64,000 nt of DNA from Sphingomonas radiodurans (GTDB taxonomy: Bacteria > Pseudomonadota > Alphaproteobacteria > Sphingomonadales > Sphingomonadaceae): NCBI RefSeq assembly GCF_020866845.1, contig NZ_CP086594.1, positions 1,116,001-1,180,000 of the forward strand, read 5' to 3'. Below, piece by piece: positions 57,933-64,000 of the stretch. The translations under genes were made by a program, and so were the position numbers. Every line of letters begins with the position of its first letter. Position 1 is the stretch's first letter. Under the pieces are notes generated by a model, which saw only the letters and a program-made list of their open reading frames with translations, ran no database searches and was not told the DNA's origin.

Positions 57933-57988
57933 GCGCGTGCCTTAGCTGGGCGGTGGGGGGAACCCAAGTCCCCTGCCGCACCCACCAC

Positions 57989-58072
57989 GTCACCCCGGAC
58001 TTGATCCGCGGTCCCGCTGCTATGTGACAGCTGACAAGAAGAAGCGGGATCCCGGCTCAAGGCCGGGATGAC
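57989..58072. repeat. Family A palindromic repeat, copy 3
   Basis: An 84-base element from GTCACCCCGGACTTGATCCG to GGCTCAAGGCCGGGATGAC; inner arms GGTCCCGCT and AGCGGGATCC also pair. It lies between the S9 peptidase end and the valS start. Confidence 0.8.
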
Positions 58073-58078
58073 GAGAGA

Positions 58079-60112
58079 TTACTGGTTGGCCGGCGTCTTC
58101 CCCGTCCACTTGTCCATCCAGCCGAGTACCTCGCGATACCATTGCCGCGAATTCTTCGGCTTCAGCACCCAATGGTTTTCGTTCGGGAACACCAGCAGGC
58201 GCGAGGGGATGTCGCGGCGCTGGAGCGCGGTGAACGCGGCAAGGCCCTGCGTGTAGGGGATGCGGAAGTCCTTCTCGCCGGTGATGACGAGCTGCGGCGT
58301 CTTCCACTTGGCAACGTGATTGACCGGGTTCCACTTCTCGAACGCGGCGGGATCCTCGTAATAGGTCTTCCCGCCATGCTCCCATTCGTCGAACCAGAGT
58401 TCCTCGGTTTCGTACGCCATCGCGCGTGCGTCGAAGACGCCGTCATGCTGGACGATGCACTTGAAGCGATCGGGCCACTGGCCCTCGAACCAGTTCATCA
58501 TATAGCCGCCGTAGGACGCGCCGAGCGCGCAGGCATTGTCGCCGTCGAGCCAGGTGAACTTGGCGGTGGCGGCGGCGAGGCCCTTCTTGAGATCCTCAAG
58601 CGGCCAGCCGCCCCAATTGTTGCGGATCGCGTCGGTGAAGCCCTGACCGTAGCCGGTCGACCCGTGGAAATCGACCGCGACGAGACCGTAGCCGGCACCC
58701 GCGAACACCGCCGGGTTCCAGCGGTACGACCAGCTGTTGTTGCTCGACCCCTGCGGGCCGCCGTGGACCATGTACGCGACCGGCACCTTGCCGGTGCTGC
58801 CGGCGGGCTTCACGGCATAGCCCCAGACCTGATCGTTGTTCGCGCCGGTGAAGCTGAACCGCTCGACGACGGGCATGTCGATCCCGGCGAGTTTCGTGGC
58901 GTTGACGCTGGTCAGGCGCTGCGGGGCGGTGCTGGCGACGCGGTAGAAGTCGGCCGGCGCGGTGAGCGAATCGAGCGCCACGATCGGACCGGCCGGGGTG
59001 ACGGCGACGGCGCCGACATGCCCCAGCTGCGTCAGCCGCTTCACCTCGCCGGTCGTGGCGTCGACGCGGAACAGCGGCGTTTCCTGCGTGTCGTCGGCAG
59101 TGACGTACAACGCGCGCGAGTCAGGCGCCCAAGCAATCGAGGCGACCGAACGATCCCAGCGCTCGGTCAGCGACACCGTCTGGCCGCTCGCGAGGTCACG
59201 CACGGTCAGCACCTGGCGGTCGGCCTCGTAACCTGGGCGTCGCATCGCGAAATACGCCAGCTTGCGGCCATCGGGCGAAACGGTGGGAAGATTGTCGGTC
59301 GCGTCGTTGGCGTCGGTGAGGTTCAGCGGTGCGGTGCTGCCGTCTGCGGGCACCGCGAAGATATCGAGGTTGGTCGAGGTCGCCTCGATCCGCCCGGCCT
59401 CGCGCATCGCGAAGTAGATCGTCTTGCCATCGGGGCTCCACGAGACTTCTTCGCCACCGCCGAACGGCTTGGAGGGCGTGTCGCCGACCAGCGCGCCGAC
59501 GATCGCCTTGCCGTTGCCGGCCGCGCCCGACACGCCGAGCGGGAGGACGAACAGCTGCTGGCGCTTGCCCTCGCTCCACGTATCCCAATGCCGCACGAAG
59601 AGCTGATCGTAAGTGCGGCCCGAGCCAGCATCGGCAAGCTTGCGGATCATCGGCTCCTCGAGGCTGGGCGCGCCGGGCAGGCGATCGGCCCAGACGACGA
59701 GCTTGTCGCCGGTCGGCGCGACCTTGAAGCCGTTGAACCCGCCCGTGAAGTTGGTGAGCTTGCGCGGGGTGCCGCCCGTGACGGGGACCGACCAGATCGC
59801 GTCGTCCATACTGAAATAGACGGTGCTGCCGACGATCTGCGGCTCGTTTTCGTCTTTCTGAGGGTCGGCGAGCAGCTTCTGCGGCGTGGCGCCGCGGCGC
59901 GACAGATCGAGCCGCCAGAGATCGAAGCGGCCCCTGTCGGCGTCAAGATCAGTCTCGCGTTGTGCCCAGACCATCCATCGGCCGTCCGCCGAGACGGCCG
60001 GCGTGCCGACCCGGCTGAGCATCGTCACGTCCTCGATGGTCAATTGGCGGGCAGCGGCTGGTGTCGCGGCGACGGCGAGCGCGATCAGGCTCGCGGACAG
60101 GGGCATCCTCAT
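58079..60112 (-). CDS. S9 family peptidase (dipeptidyl-peptidase 5-like), exported
   Basis: A 677-residue serine peptidase of the prolyl-oligopeptidase family. A Sec signal peptide (MRMPLSASLIALAVAATPAAA) directs it to the periplasm. A seven-bladed beta-propeller follows (WSPDGKTIYF and VSPDGRKLAYF are blade repeats), then an alpha/beta-hydrolase domain with GASYGGYM (nucleophile near Ser533), GEKDFRIPY (Asp) and NENHWV (His). It probably removes dipeptides from peptides used as food. It follows the PopZ gene by 57 bases on the same strand, and a family A repeat lies just beyond its stop. Confidence 0.93.
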   Translation of the reverse strand: MRMPLSASLIALAVAATPAAARQLTIEDVTMLSRVGTPAVSADGRWMVWAQRETDLDADRGRFDLWRLDLSRRGATPQKLLADPQKDENEPQIVGSTVYFSMDDAIWSVPVTGGTPRKLTNFTGGFNGFKVAPTGDKLVVWADRLPGAPSLEEPMIRKLADAGSGRTYDQLFVRHWDTWSEGKRQQLFVLPLGVSGAAGNGKAIVGALVGDTPSKPFGGGEEVSWSPDGKTIYFAMREAGRIEATSTNLDIFAVPADGSTAPLNLTDANDATDNLPTVSPDGRKLAYFAMRRPGYEADRQVLTVRDLASGQTVSLTERWDRSVASIAWAPDSRALYVTADDTQETPLFRVDATTGEVKRLTQLGHVGAVAVTPAGPIVALDSLTAPADFYRVASTAPQRLTSVNATKLAGIDMPVVERFSFTGANNDQVWGYAVKPAGSTGKVPVAYMVHGGPQGSSNNSWSYRWNPAVFAGAGYGLVAVDFHGSTGYGQGFTDAIRNNWGGWPLEDLKKGLAAATAKFTWLDGDNACALGASYGGYMMNWFEGQWPDRFKCIVQHDGVFDARAMAYETEELWFDEWEHGGKTYYEDPAAFEKWNPVNHVAKWKTPQLVITGEKDFRIPYTQGLAAFTALQRRDIPSRLLVFPNENHWVLKPKNSRQWYREVLGWMDKWTGKTPANQ

Positions 60113-60169
60113 GGATGCGGGGTAAAGCAGATCGTTACCGATGCGACAACTCGCGTTCGCGGCGGAGCG

Positions 60170-60637
60170 CTACGCCCCGCTGCGCGTGATTTTCGCGATT
60201 TCGCGCGCCACCAGGTTTTCTACCATCGCCGGCAGGTTCGCATCGAGCCAGTCGCGCAGCATCGGGCGGAGCATGTCGCGCACCAGGCCTTCGAGCGTGC
60301 CGTCGCTCGATGGATCAGGCTTCACAAGCAACCGAGACAAGGTATCGAGCGCGCCGCGGGTCGCCTGGGCAGTTTCTTCCGACATGATCGGCGGCGTCGG
60401 ATCAGCGGCTGCAGCGGACGATACGGGACGGGGCGGCGTTGGCGGCATCGGATCACTCAGTTCGAGCACTTCCTCCGCGTCGTCTTCGTCGAACGCGGGA
60501 TCAATCCCGGTCGAAGGAACAGCGCGGATCGGCGTGCGTCGTGGACGGACCGGACGGTCGTCGCCCTCTTCCGCGATGATGCGTTTGATGGAGGACAGTA
60601 TGTCCTCCATCGACGGCTCGGCGCTAACATCCCCCAT
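60170..60637 (-). CDS. popZ: PopZ/DUF2497 family polar organising protein
   Basis: A 155-residue protein with the two-ended PopZ pattern: a short conserved N-terminal helix (SMEDILSSIKRIIAEEG), a central acidic, Pro-rich, probably disordered stretch (about 25-85), and a conserved C-terminal helical part (TLEGLVRDMLRPMLRDWLDA, then VENLVAREIAKIT). In Caulobacter, PopZ self-assembles at the cell pole, recruits regulators through the N-terminal helix, and anchors the chromosome origin. The position next to tolC and valS is the usual alphaproteobacterial one. Confidence 0.88.
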   Translation of the reverse strand: MGDVSAEPSMEDILSSIKRIIAEEGDDRPVRPRRTPIRAVPSTGIDPAFDEDDAEEVLELSDPMPPTPPRPVSSAAAADPTPPIMSEETAQATRGALDTLSRLLVKPDPSSDGTLEGLVRDMLRPMLRDWLDANLPAMVENLVAREIAKITRSGA

Positions 60638-60673
60638 GCGCGCAATCCACCCCCGTGGCGACGCCGCTGACAG

Positions 60674-62191
60674 TCAGCGGTTTGGTGCGTTTTCACCTGT
60701 CGTCAACGCCGGGCTCCTGTCAACCTTGCTGTCGAGCAGCGGATCGAGCGGACGGGTGACGGCAGCGTCTTGCGGCGGCACATTGGCGGTCGATGGCGCG
60801 ATCGGAACCGGCGCCGGGCCGTCGCCGAAATCGGAGAAGCGCCCGCGCACGTCACGATAATTGTCCGCCGGATTGTATAGCGGCCCGGCATCTAGCCCAA
60901 GATCCTGTGCCTCTGCCTGCCCCATCGCGGCAAGCAGTGCAAAGCCGGCGACATAAGCGTCGCGCCGCGCCGTCACGAGCGTGACCTGGCTGTTGAGCAG
61001 TTCCTGCTCGGCATTGAGGATGTCGAGAATCGTGCGGTTACCGACGCTGTTCTCGGCGCGCACGCCCTCCAGGCTCAGGCGATTGGCGGCCACTGCCTGT
61101 TCGGACGAATTGATCACCTGCAGCGACGATTGCCACACCGCATAGGCCGAGCGCGACGAGGAGATCACCTGACGCTCGGCCGCGGTGACGTTCTCAAGCG
61201 CGAGCGCGCGATTGGCCTGCGCCTGTCGCACCTGCGCCGCGGGCCGCCCGCCTTGGAACAGCGGCAACGTGACGTTGAGGCCGACGCCGAGCGTCGTGCC
61301 GGTCTGCCCGACCCCGAGCCCAGTGTCGCCGCCCAGTGAGCCGAGATAATTGACGTATCCACCGGTCAGCCCGGCGCCGAGCGTCGGCAGCCGGCCAGCC
61401 TTCGCGACACGAATGTCGAACGCGGTTGCGTCGCGCTGCTTCAGCGCCGCGAGCAGGTTGGGATTGTCGCGCAGCGCCACCTCGACCGCGCCATCGGCGG
61501 ATTGCGGCAAATTGGGGAGCGGCGGCGGCGTTTCGAGCAGCCCTGGCGCGCTGCCGACCAGCCGGACGTAGTTTTCGCGGCTGCCGATCAGTGTCGCCTG
61601 CACGCGTTGCAACTGCGCGCGCGCCAGACTGAGCCGAGCTTCGGACTGGGCCACGTCAGTGCGCGTCAAGTCGCCGACCTGGAATCGGTCGCGGCTTGCC
61701 TGAAGGTTCGTTTCGAGCACGCGGACATTCTGCGTGTTGAGCCCGACGATCGCCTCGTCGCGGATCACATCGTTATAAGCGGCGACCACTTCGGTGAACA
61801 GCGACGCCTCGGTGCCGCGCAGGCCCAGCTGCCCCGCCTCGACGCGCGTCTCGGCCGCGCGGACGGAGTTTCGCACCGCACCGCCCGAGTAAAAGGGCAC
61901 GTTGAGCGACAGCTGTGCTCGCGCAAGCTTTTCGGGGGTGGTGAAGGAATTGCCGCTGCGCACGAAATTCTCGGTCGCACTGCCATTGGTCGAGAGCGAT
62001 GGCCGGCCTGCAGAGCGCGCGATCGGCACGTTTTCGTCGACCGCGCGCTGCTGTGCCCGGCTGCCGGTGATCGTCGGGTTTTCCTGATAGGCGCGCGCCA
62101 GCGCCTCGCGCAGCGTTTCCGCCTCCGCAGGTGCGGCGGTGACCGCAAGCGTCAAGGCAAGCGCCAGGGTAGTGGGAATGACGCGCGTCAT
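60674..62191 (-). CDS. tolC: TolC family outer membrane channel
   Basis: A 505-residue outer-membrane efflux channel used by type I secretion and multidrug pumps. A signal peptide (MTRVIPTTLALALTLAVTAA, cleavage near AEA) is followed by two repeated halves of helical coiled coil and beta-barrel strands: LREALARAYQENPTITGSRA starts the first half, and the second has GVGLNVTLPLFQGGRPAAQV. The equivalent first-half strand is SLNVPFYSGGAVRNSVRAAE. The final 50 residues are a Pro-rich tail (VPPQDAAVTRPLDPLLD). It lies 10 bases after the isoaspartyl-methyltransferase-like gene, so the two are co-transcribed. Confidence 0.95.
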   Translation of the reverse strand: MTRVIPTTLALALTLAVTAAPAEAETLREALARAYQENPTITGSRAQQRAVDENVPIARSAGRPSLSTNGSATENFVRSGNSFTTPEKLARAQLSLNVPFYSGGAVRNSVRAAETRVEAGQLGLRGTEASLFTEVVAAYNDVIRDEAIVGLNTQNVRVLETNLQASRDRFQVGDLTRTDVAQSEARLSLARAQLQRVQATLIGSRENYVRLVGSAPGLLETPPPLPNLPQSADGAVEVALRDNPNLLAALKQRDATAFDIRVAKAGRLPTLGAGLTGGYVNYLGSLGGDTGLGVGQTGTTLGVGLNVTLPLFQGGRPAAQVRQAQANRALALENVTAAERQVISSSRSAYAVWQSSLQVINSSEQAVAANRLSLEGVRAENSVGNRTILDILNAEQELLNSQVTLVTARRDAYVAGFALLAAMGQAEAQDLGLDAGPLYNPADNYRDVRGRFSDFGDGPAPVPIAPSTANVPPQDAAVTRPLDPLLDSKVDRSPALTTGENAPNR

Positions 62192-62201
62192 CGGGAGCCT
62201 C

Positions 62202-62915
62202 TTAGAAGGTGAATTTCGGCGGCGTCGCGAAGCCCGGCAGCACGCAGCACTCGATATCGGCGAAGTCCATCATCGCGAACCCGCCCGCGCTGCGTCGCCC
62301 GGCCGACAGCCGCGTGACGCCCTGATCGACCAGCCCCCCGACGACACGCCCGCCGACACCAACCTGTGCCACCAGCGCCTCGGGGATACGCTCGACCGCA
62401 CCATCGATCATCAGCACGTCATACGGGCCACCCTCGAGATGCCCGACTTCGAGCGGCGCCTCTACGATCGTGACACGATCCTCGCCGGCGAGCGCGGCGC
62501 GCGCGCGCGCCACCAGTGCCGGATCGACTTCGACCGCCACGACGGCCGCCACGATCCGTGCAAGCACCGCGGCGGTATAACCCGTCGCAGCGCCGATCAG
62601 CAGAACGCGATCGGTTGCGAGCAGCCGCGCCTCGGTCAGCAAGCGTCCGGTGGCGATCGGCAGGTTGGCAAAGCGCCCCCCGCCCAGCGACAGCAGCGCG
62701 TCGCGATAGGCGAATGCCGCGCGATCGGCCGACACGAAACGCTCACGCGGCACGCTGGCCATTGCGGAGATTACGCGCGCGTCCGACACCGCATTGGTCC
62801 GCAGCTGGCTCGCGACCATCGCCGTGCGCATCGCGACATAATCCTGGGCTACATCGTCCAGAGCCGGAAAAGCCGCAGCGGCACCATCGGGTTGGCGGTC
62901 GATCGTCATCGTCAT
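62202..62915 (-). CDS. Divergent protein-L-isoaspartate O-methyltransferase-like protein
   Basis: A 237-residue class I methyltransferase related to PIMT, which repairs isoaspartyl residues. The PIMT-like N-terminal part (MRTAMVASQLRTNAVSDARV, then VPRERFV) and the SAM motif VLLIGAATGYTAAVLARI are present, followed by VAVEVDPALVARARAAL. The segment that binds the peptide in true PIMT (typically ISQPxxVA) reads GRFANLPIATGRLLTEA, so the substrate may differ. Starts at 62915 or 62909 are possible. It lies just upstream of tolC, as in other alphaproteobacteria. Confidence 0.85.
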   Translation of the reverse strand: MTMTIDRQPDGAAAAFPALDDVAQDYVAMRTAMVASQLRTNAVSDARVISAMASVPRERFVSADRAAFAYRDALLSLGGGRFANLPIATGRLLTEARLLATDRVLLIGAATGYTAAVLARIVAAVVAVEVDPALVARARAALAGEDRVTIVEAPLEVGHLEGGPYDVLMIDGAVERIPEALVAQVGVGGRVVGGLVDQGVTRLSAGRRSAGGFAMMDFADIECCVLPGFATPPKFTF

Positions 62916-63059
62916 GGCCCTATTCTGTCGCACAGCTGTTTTAGCGTTGCAATACACGTCGTCGCGGCCTGCGCTTTATCTCGCGCAGGCCGCTACGCCA
63001 ATTGCGAAACTTGACACGCCCGCCGCGCCGCCGCATCTGCCCGCGCTCGCTGGCATCGG

Positions 63060-63133
63060 GGCCCGATGGCGGAGTGGTGACGCAGAGGACTGCAAATCCT
63101 TGCACCCGGGTTCGATTCCCGGTCGGGCCTCCA
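63060..63133 (+). tRNA. tRNA-Cys (GCA)
   Basis: A complete 74-base cloverleaf with genome-encoded CCA. Acceptor stem GGCCCGA (63060-63066) pairs with TCGGGCC (63123-63129). The anticodon loop CTGCAAA has GCA at 63092-63094, and the T arm is CCGGG-TTCGATT-CCCGG. It lies between the isoaspartyl-methyltransferase-like gene and the outer-membrane protein gene. Confidence 0.97.
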
Positions 63134-63370
63134 GCTTTACCGGCTATTCCACCGCTCGCGGACGTGTGACTGCTTTTCGCGGCTGACCCACAGCTATGCT
63201 GACCGTACGGCCCGGCGTTATCTTCGTGGGCGTCGGCGCGCGCCAAGAGAACGAGACAGGCGGCGAGTCTAGATCATAATCACACAAAATTAATGACTTA
63301 AGTAGCGATACGTTAGTGCGTGATCATCGTCCTGCGAATAATCATAAGGGATTACAGCAGGAAGAGTTTG

Positions 63371-64000
63371 ATGATTAAATCTGTTTCCGTCGCGGCGACT
63401 GCCGCCTGTCTATTAGTGGCATTTCCCGTTTTCGCCCAGGACAACAGCTACGGTCCAGCTGATGATGGCAATACAGCTGAGCGTTCTTTATCCGATGATC
63501 GAGCAATTTACGTTGCAGTCGGCGGCGGACTTGTCCTGAACCAGCGTCTTCGTACCGATGCCGGTATCTCGGCTGAGCTTGACGACGGATATATGGTTTT
63601 GGCTGCGGTCGGCGGTCGCGTCGGCCCGCTCCGTGGAGAAGTCGAGGGCAGTTATCGTCGCGCATCGGTTGATAGCGCGACGGGGTTCGGGTTGCGTGTC
63701 GCTGGGACCGGCAACGTGTCGGCGCTCAGCGCAATGGCCAATCTGTATCTCGAGCCATCGTTCGGTCTGGGCTCGGTACGCCCCTACTTTGGCGGCGGCG
63801 CGGGCGTATCGCGCTTTCGCGCGCGCGATGTCGGCGCGGTCGGCCTTCCCGCAGGCGCCCTGCCAGCGAGCATCGGCACGGTTTCGGGCACCAAGGCCGT
63901 ATTCGCCTATCAGGGGATGGCCGGACTGAGCGGCCCGGTAAACGATCGGCTAACCGCCTCCTTCGGCTATCGCTATTTCGCGACACCGGGCACTGACCTG
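63371..64000 (+). CDS. Outer-membrane beta-barrel protein (3' end missing)
   Basis: The frame from ATG 63371 stays open to the window edge (210 codons). AGGAAGAG 4 bases upstream is a good ribosome-binding site. The N-terminus is a Sec signal peptide (MIKSVSVAATAACLLVAFPV, cleavage after FAQ or nearby). The mature protein shows alternating strands ending in aromatic residues (AELDDGYMVLAAVGGRVG, VRPYFGGGAGVSRF, TASFGYRYFAT), like small OmpA/opacity-type porins. Its first 60 codons use more A and T than most genes in the window, and the region before it (63250-63360) is also AT-rich, consistent with a strong promoter. Confidence 0.8.
   Translation, partial: MIKSVSVAATAACLLVAFPVFAQDNSYGPADDGNTAERSLSDDRAIYVAVGGGLVLNQRLRTDAGISAELDDGYMVLAAVGGRVGPLRGEVEGSYRRASVDSATGFGLRVAGTGNVSALSAMANLYLEPSFGLGSVRPYFGGGAGVSRFRARDVGAVGLPAGALPASIGTVSGTKAVFAYQGMAGLSGPVNDRLTASFGYRYFATPGTDL

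Noticed and set aside
56643..58004. A 453-codon plus-strand open frame opposite valS
   Set aside because: Opposite a complete valyl-tRNA synthetase with all motifs; a shadow frame.
58142..60670. An 842-codon plus-strand open frame across the S9 peptidase and PopZ genes
   Set aside because: Antisense artefact of GC-rich third positions; the minus-strand proteins have clear signal peptide and catalytic motifs.

Overview
This window reads as chromosomal DNA of a Sphingomonas-like alphaproteobacterium (order Sphingomonadales). GC is high almost throughout, genes are densely packed, and start codons often overlap the preceding stop. The order nuoA-N, birA, coaX, RNase J, DUF1467, and the neighbourhood of isoaspartyl methyltransferase, TolC, PopZ and valS, are recognisable alphaproteobacterial arrangements. 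I see no prophage, insertion sequence, CRISPR array or rRNA. The only RNA gene recognised is tRNA-Cys (63060-63133). No gap between genes exceeds about 300 bases.

Layout. 1-13.6 kb: a partial thioredoxin-fold protein, smc, a GT87-type membrane glycosyltransferase, an orphan radical SAM DNA-repair-type enzyme, rarD, gpmA, an HxlR regulator with an operator-like repeat next to a small secreted protein, the bifunctional (p)ppGpp enzyme, and a DUF885 hydrolase. 13.8-18.0 kb: a polyprenyl-type glycosylation set (GT2, SAM methyltransferase, GtrA, large GT-C-like membrane protein). 18.2-24.6 kb: a four-gene operon whose signalling or catalytic signatures are mostly degenerate (kinase without its His, DUF2336 protein, defective cytidylyltransferase/CDP-alcohol-transferase-like fusion, HPt-like protein without its His), divergent from a long membrane-anchored coiled-coil protein. 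I consider this the best candidate for an undescribed system.

24.6-43.9 kb: a minus-strand operon for respiratory complex I (all 14 nuo genes), with two extra genes inside it (a 75-residue coiled-coil protein between nuoE and nuoF, and a secreted 224-residue protein between nuoF and nuoG). It continues into birA, coaX, RNase J and DUF1467. RNase J and birA appear to use non-standard start codons (ATT and CTG).

44-47.7 kb: a divergent arginine-catabolism cluster (M20 hydrolase, astA, astB). 47.7-55 kb: a small membrane protein, a fused MFS/spermidine-synthase-like protein, two GNAT acetyltransferases, hemB, a lipid kinase and a MATE exporter. 55.1-62.9 kb: valS, an S9 peptidase, PopZ, TolC and an isoaspartyl-methyltransferase-like protein. 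The window ends after tRNA-Cys, inside an outer-membrane beta-barrel gene.

The gaps between genes are strewn with at least five families of palindromic repeats (here called A-E). Most lie between convergent genes or behind gene ends, where they probably form hairpins. One copy sits inside the nuo operon and supplies the Shine-Dalgarno sequence of nuoJ; another supplies the last codons and stop of a glycosyltransferase gene.
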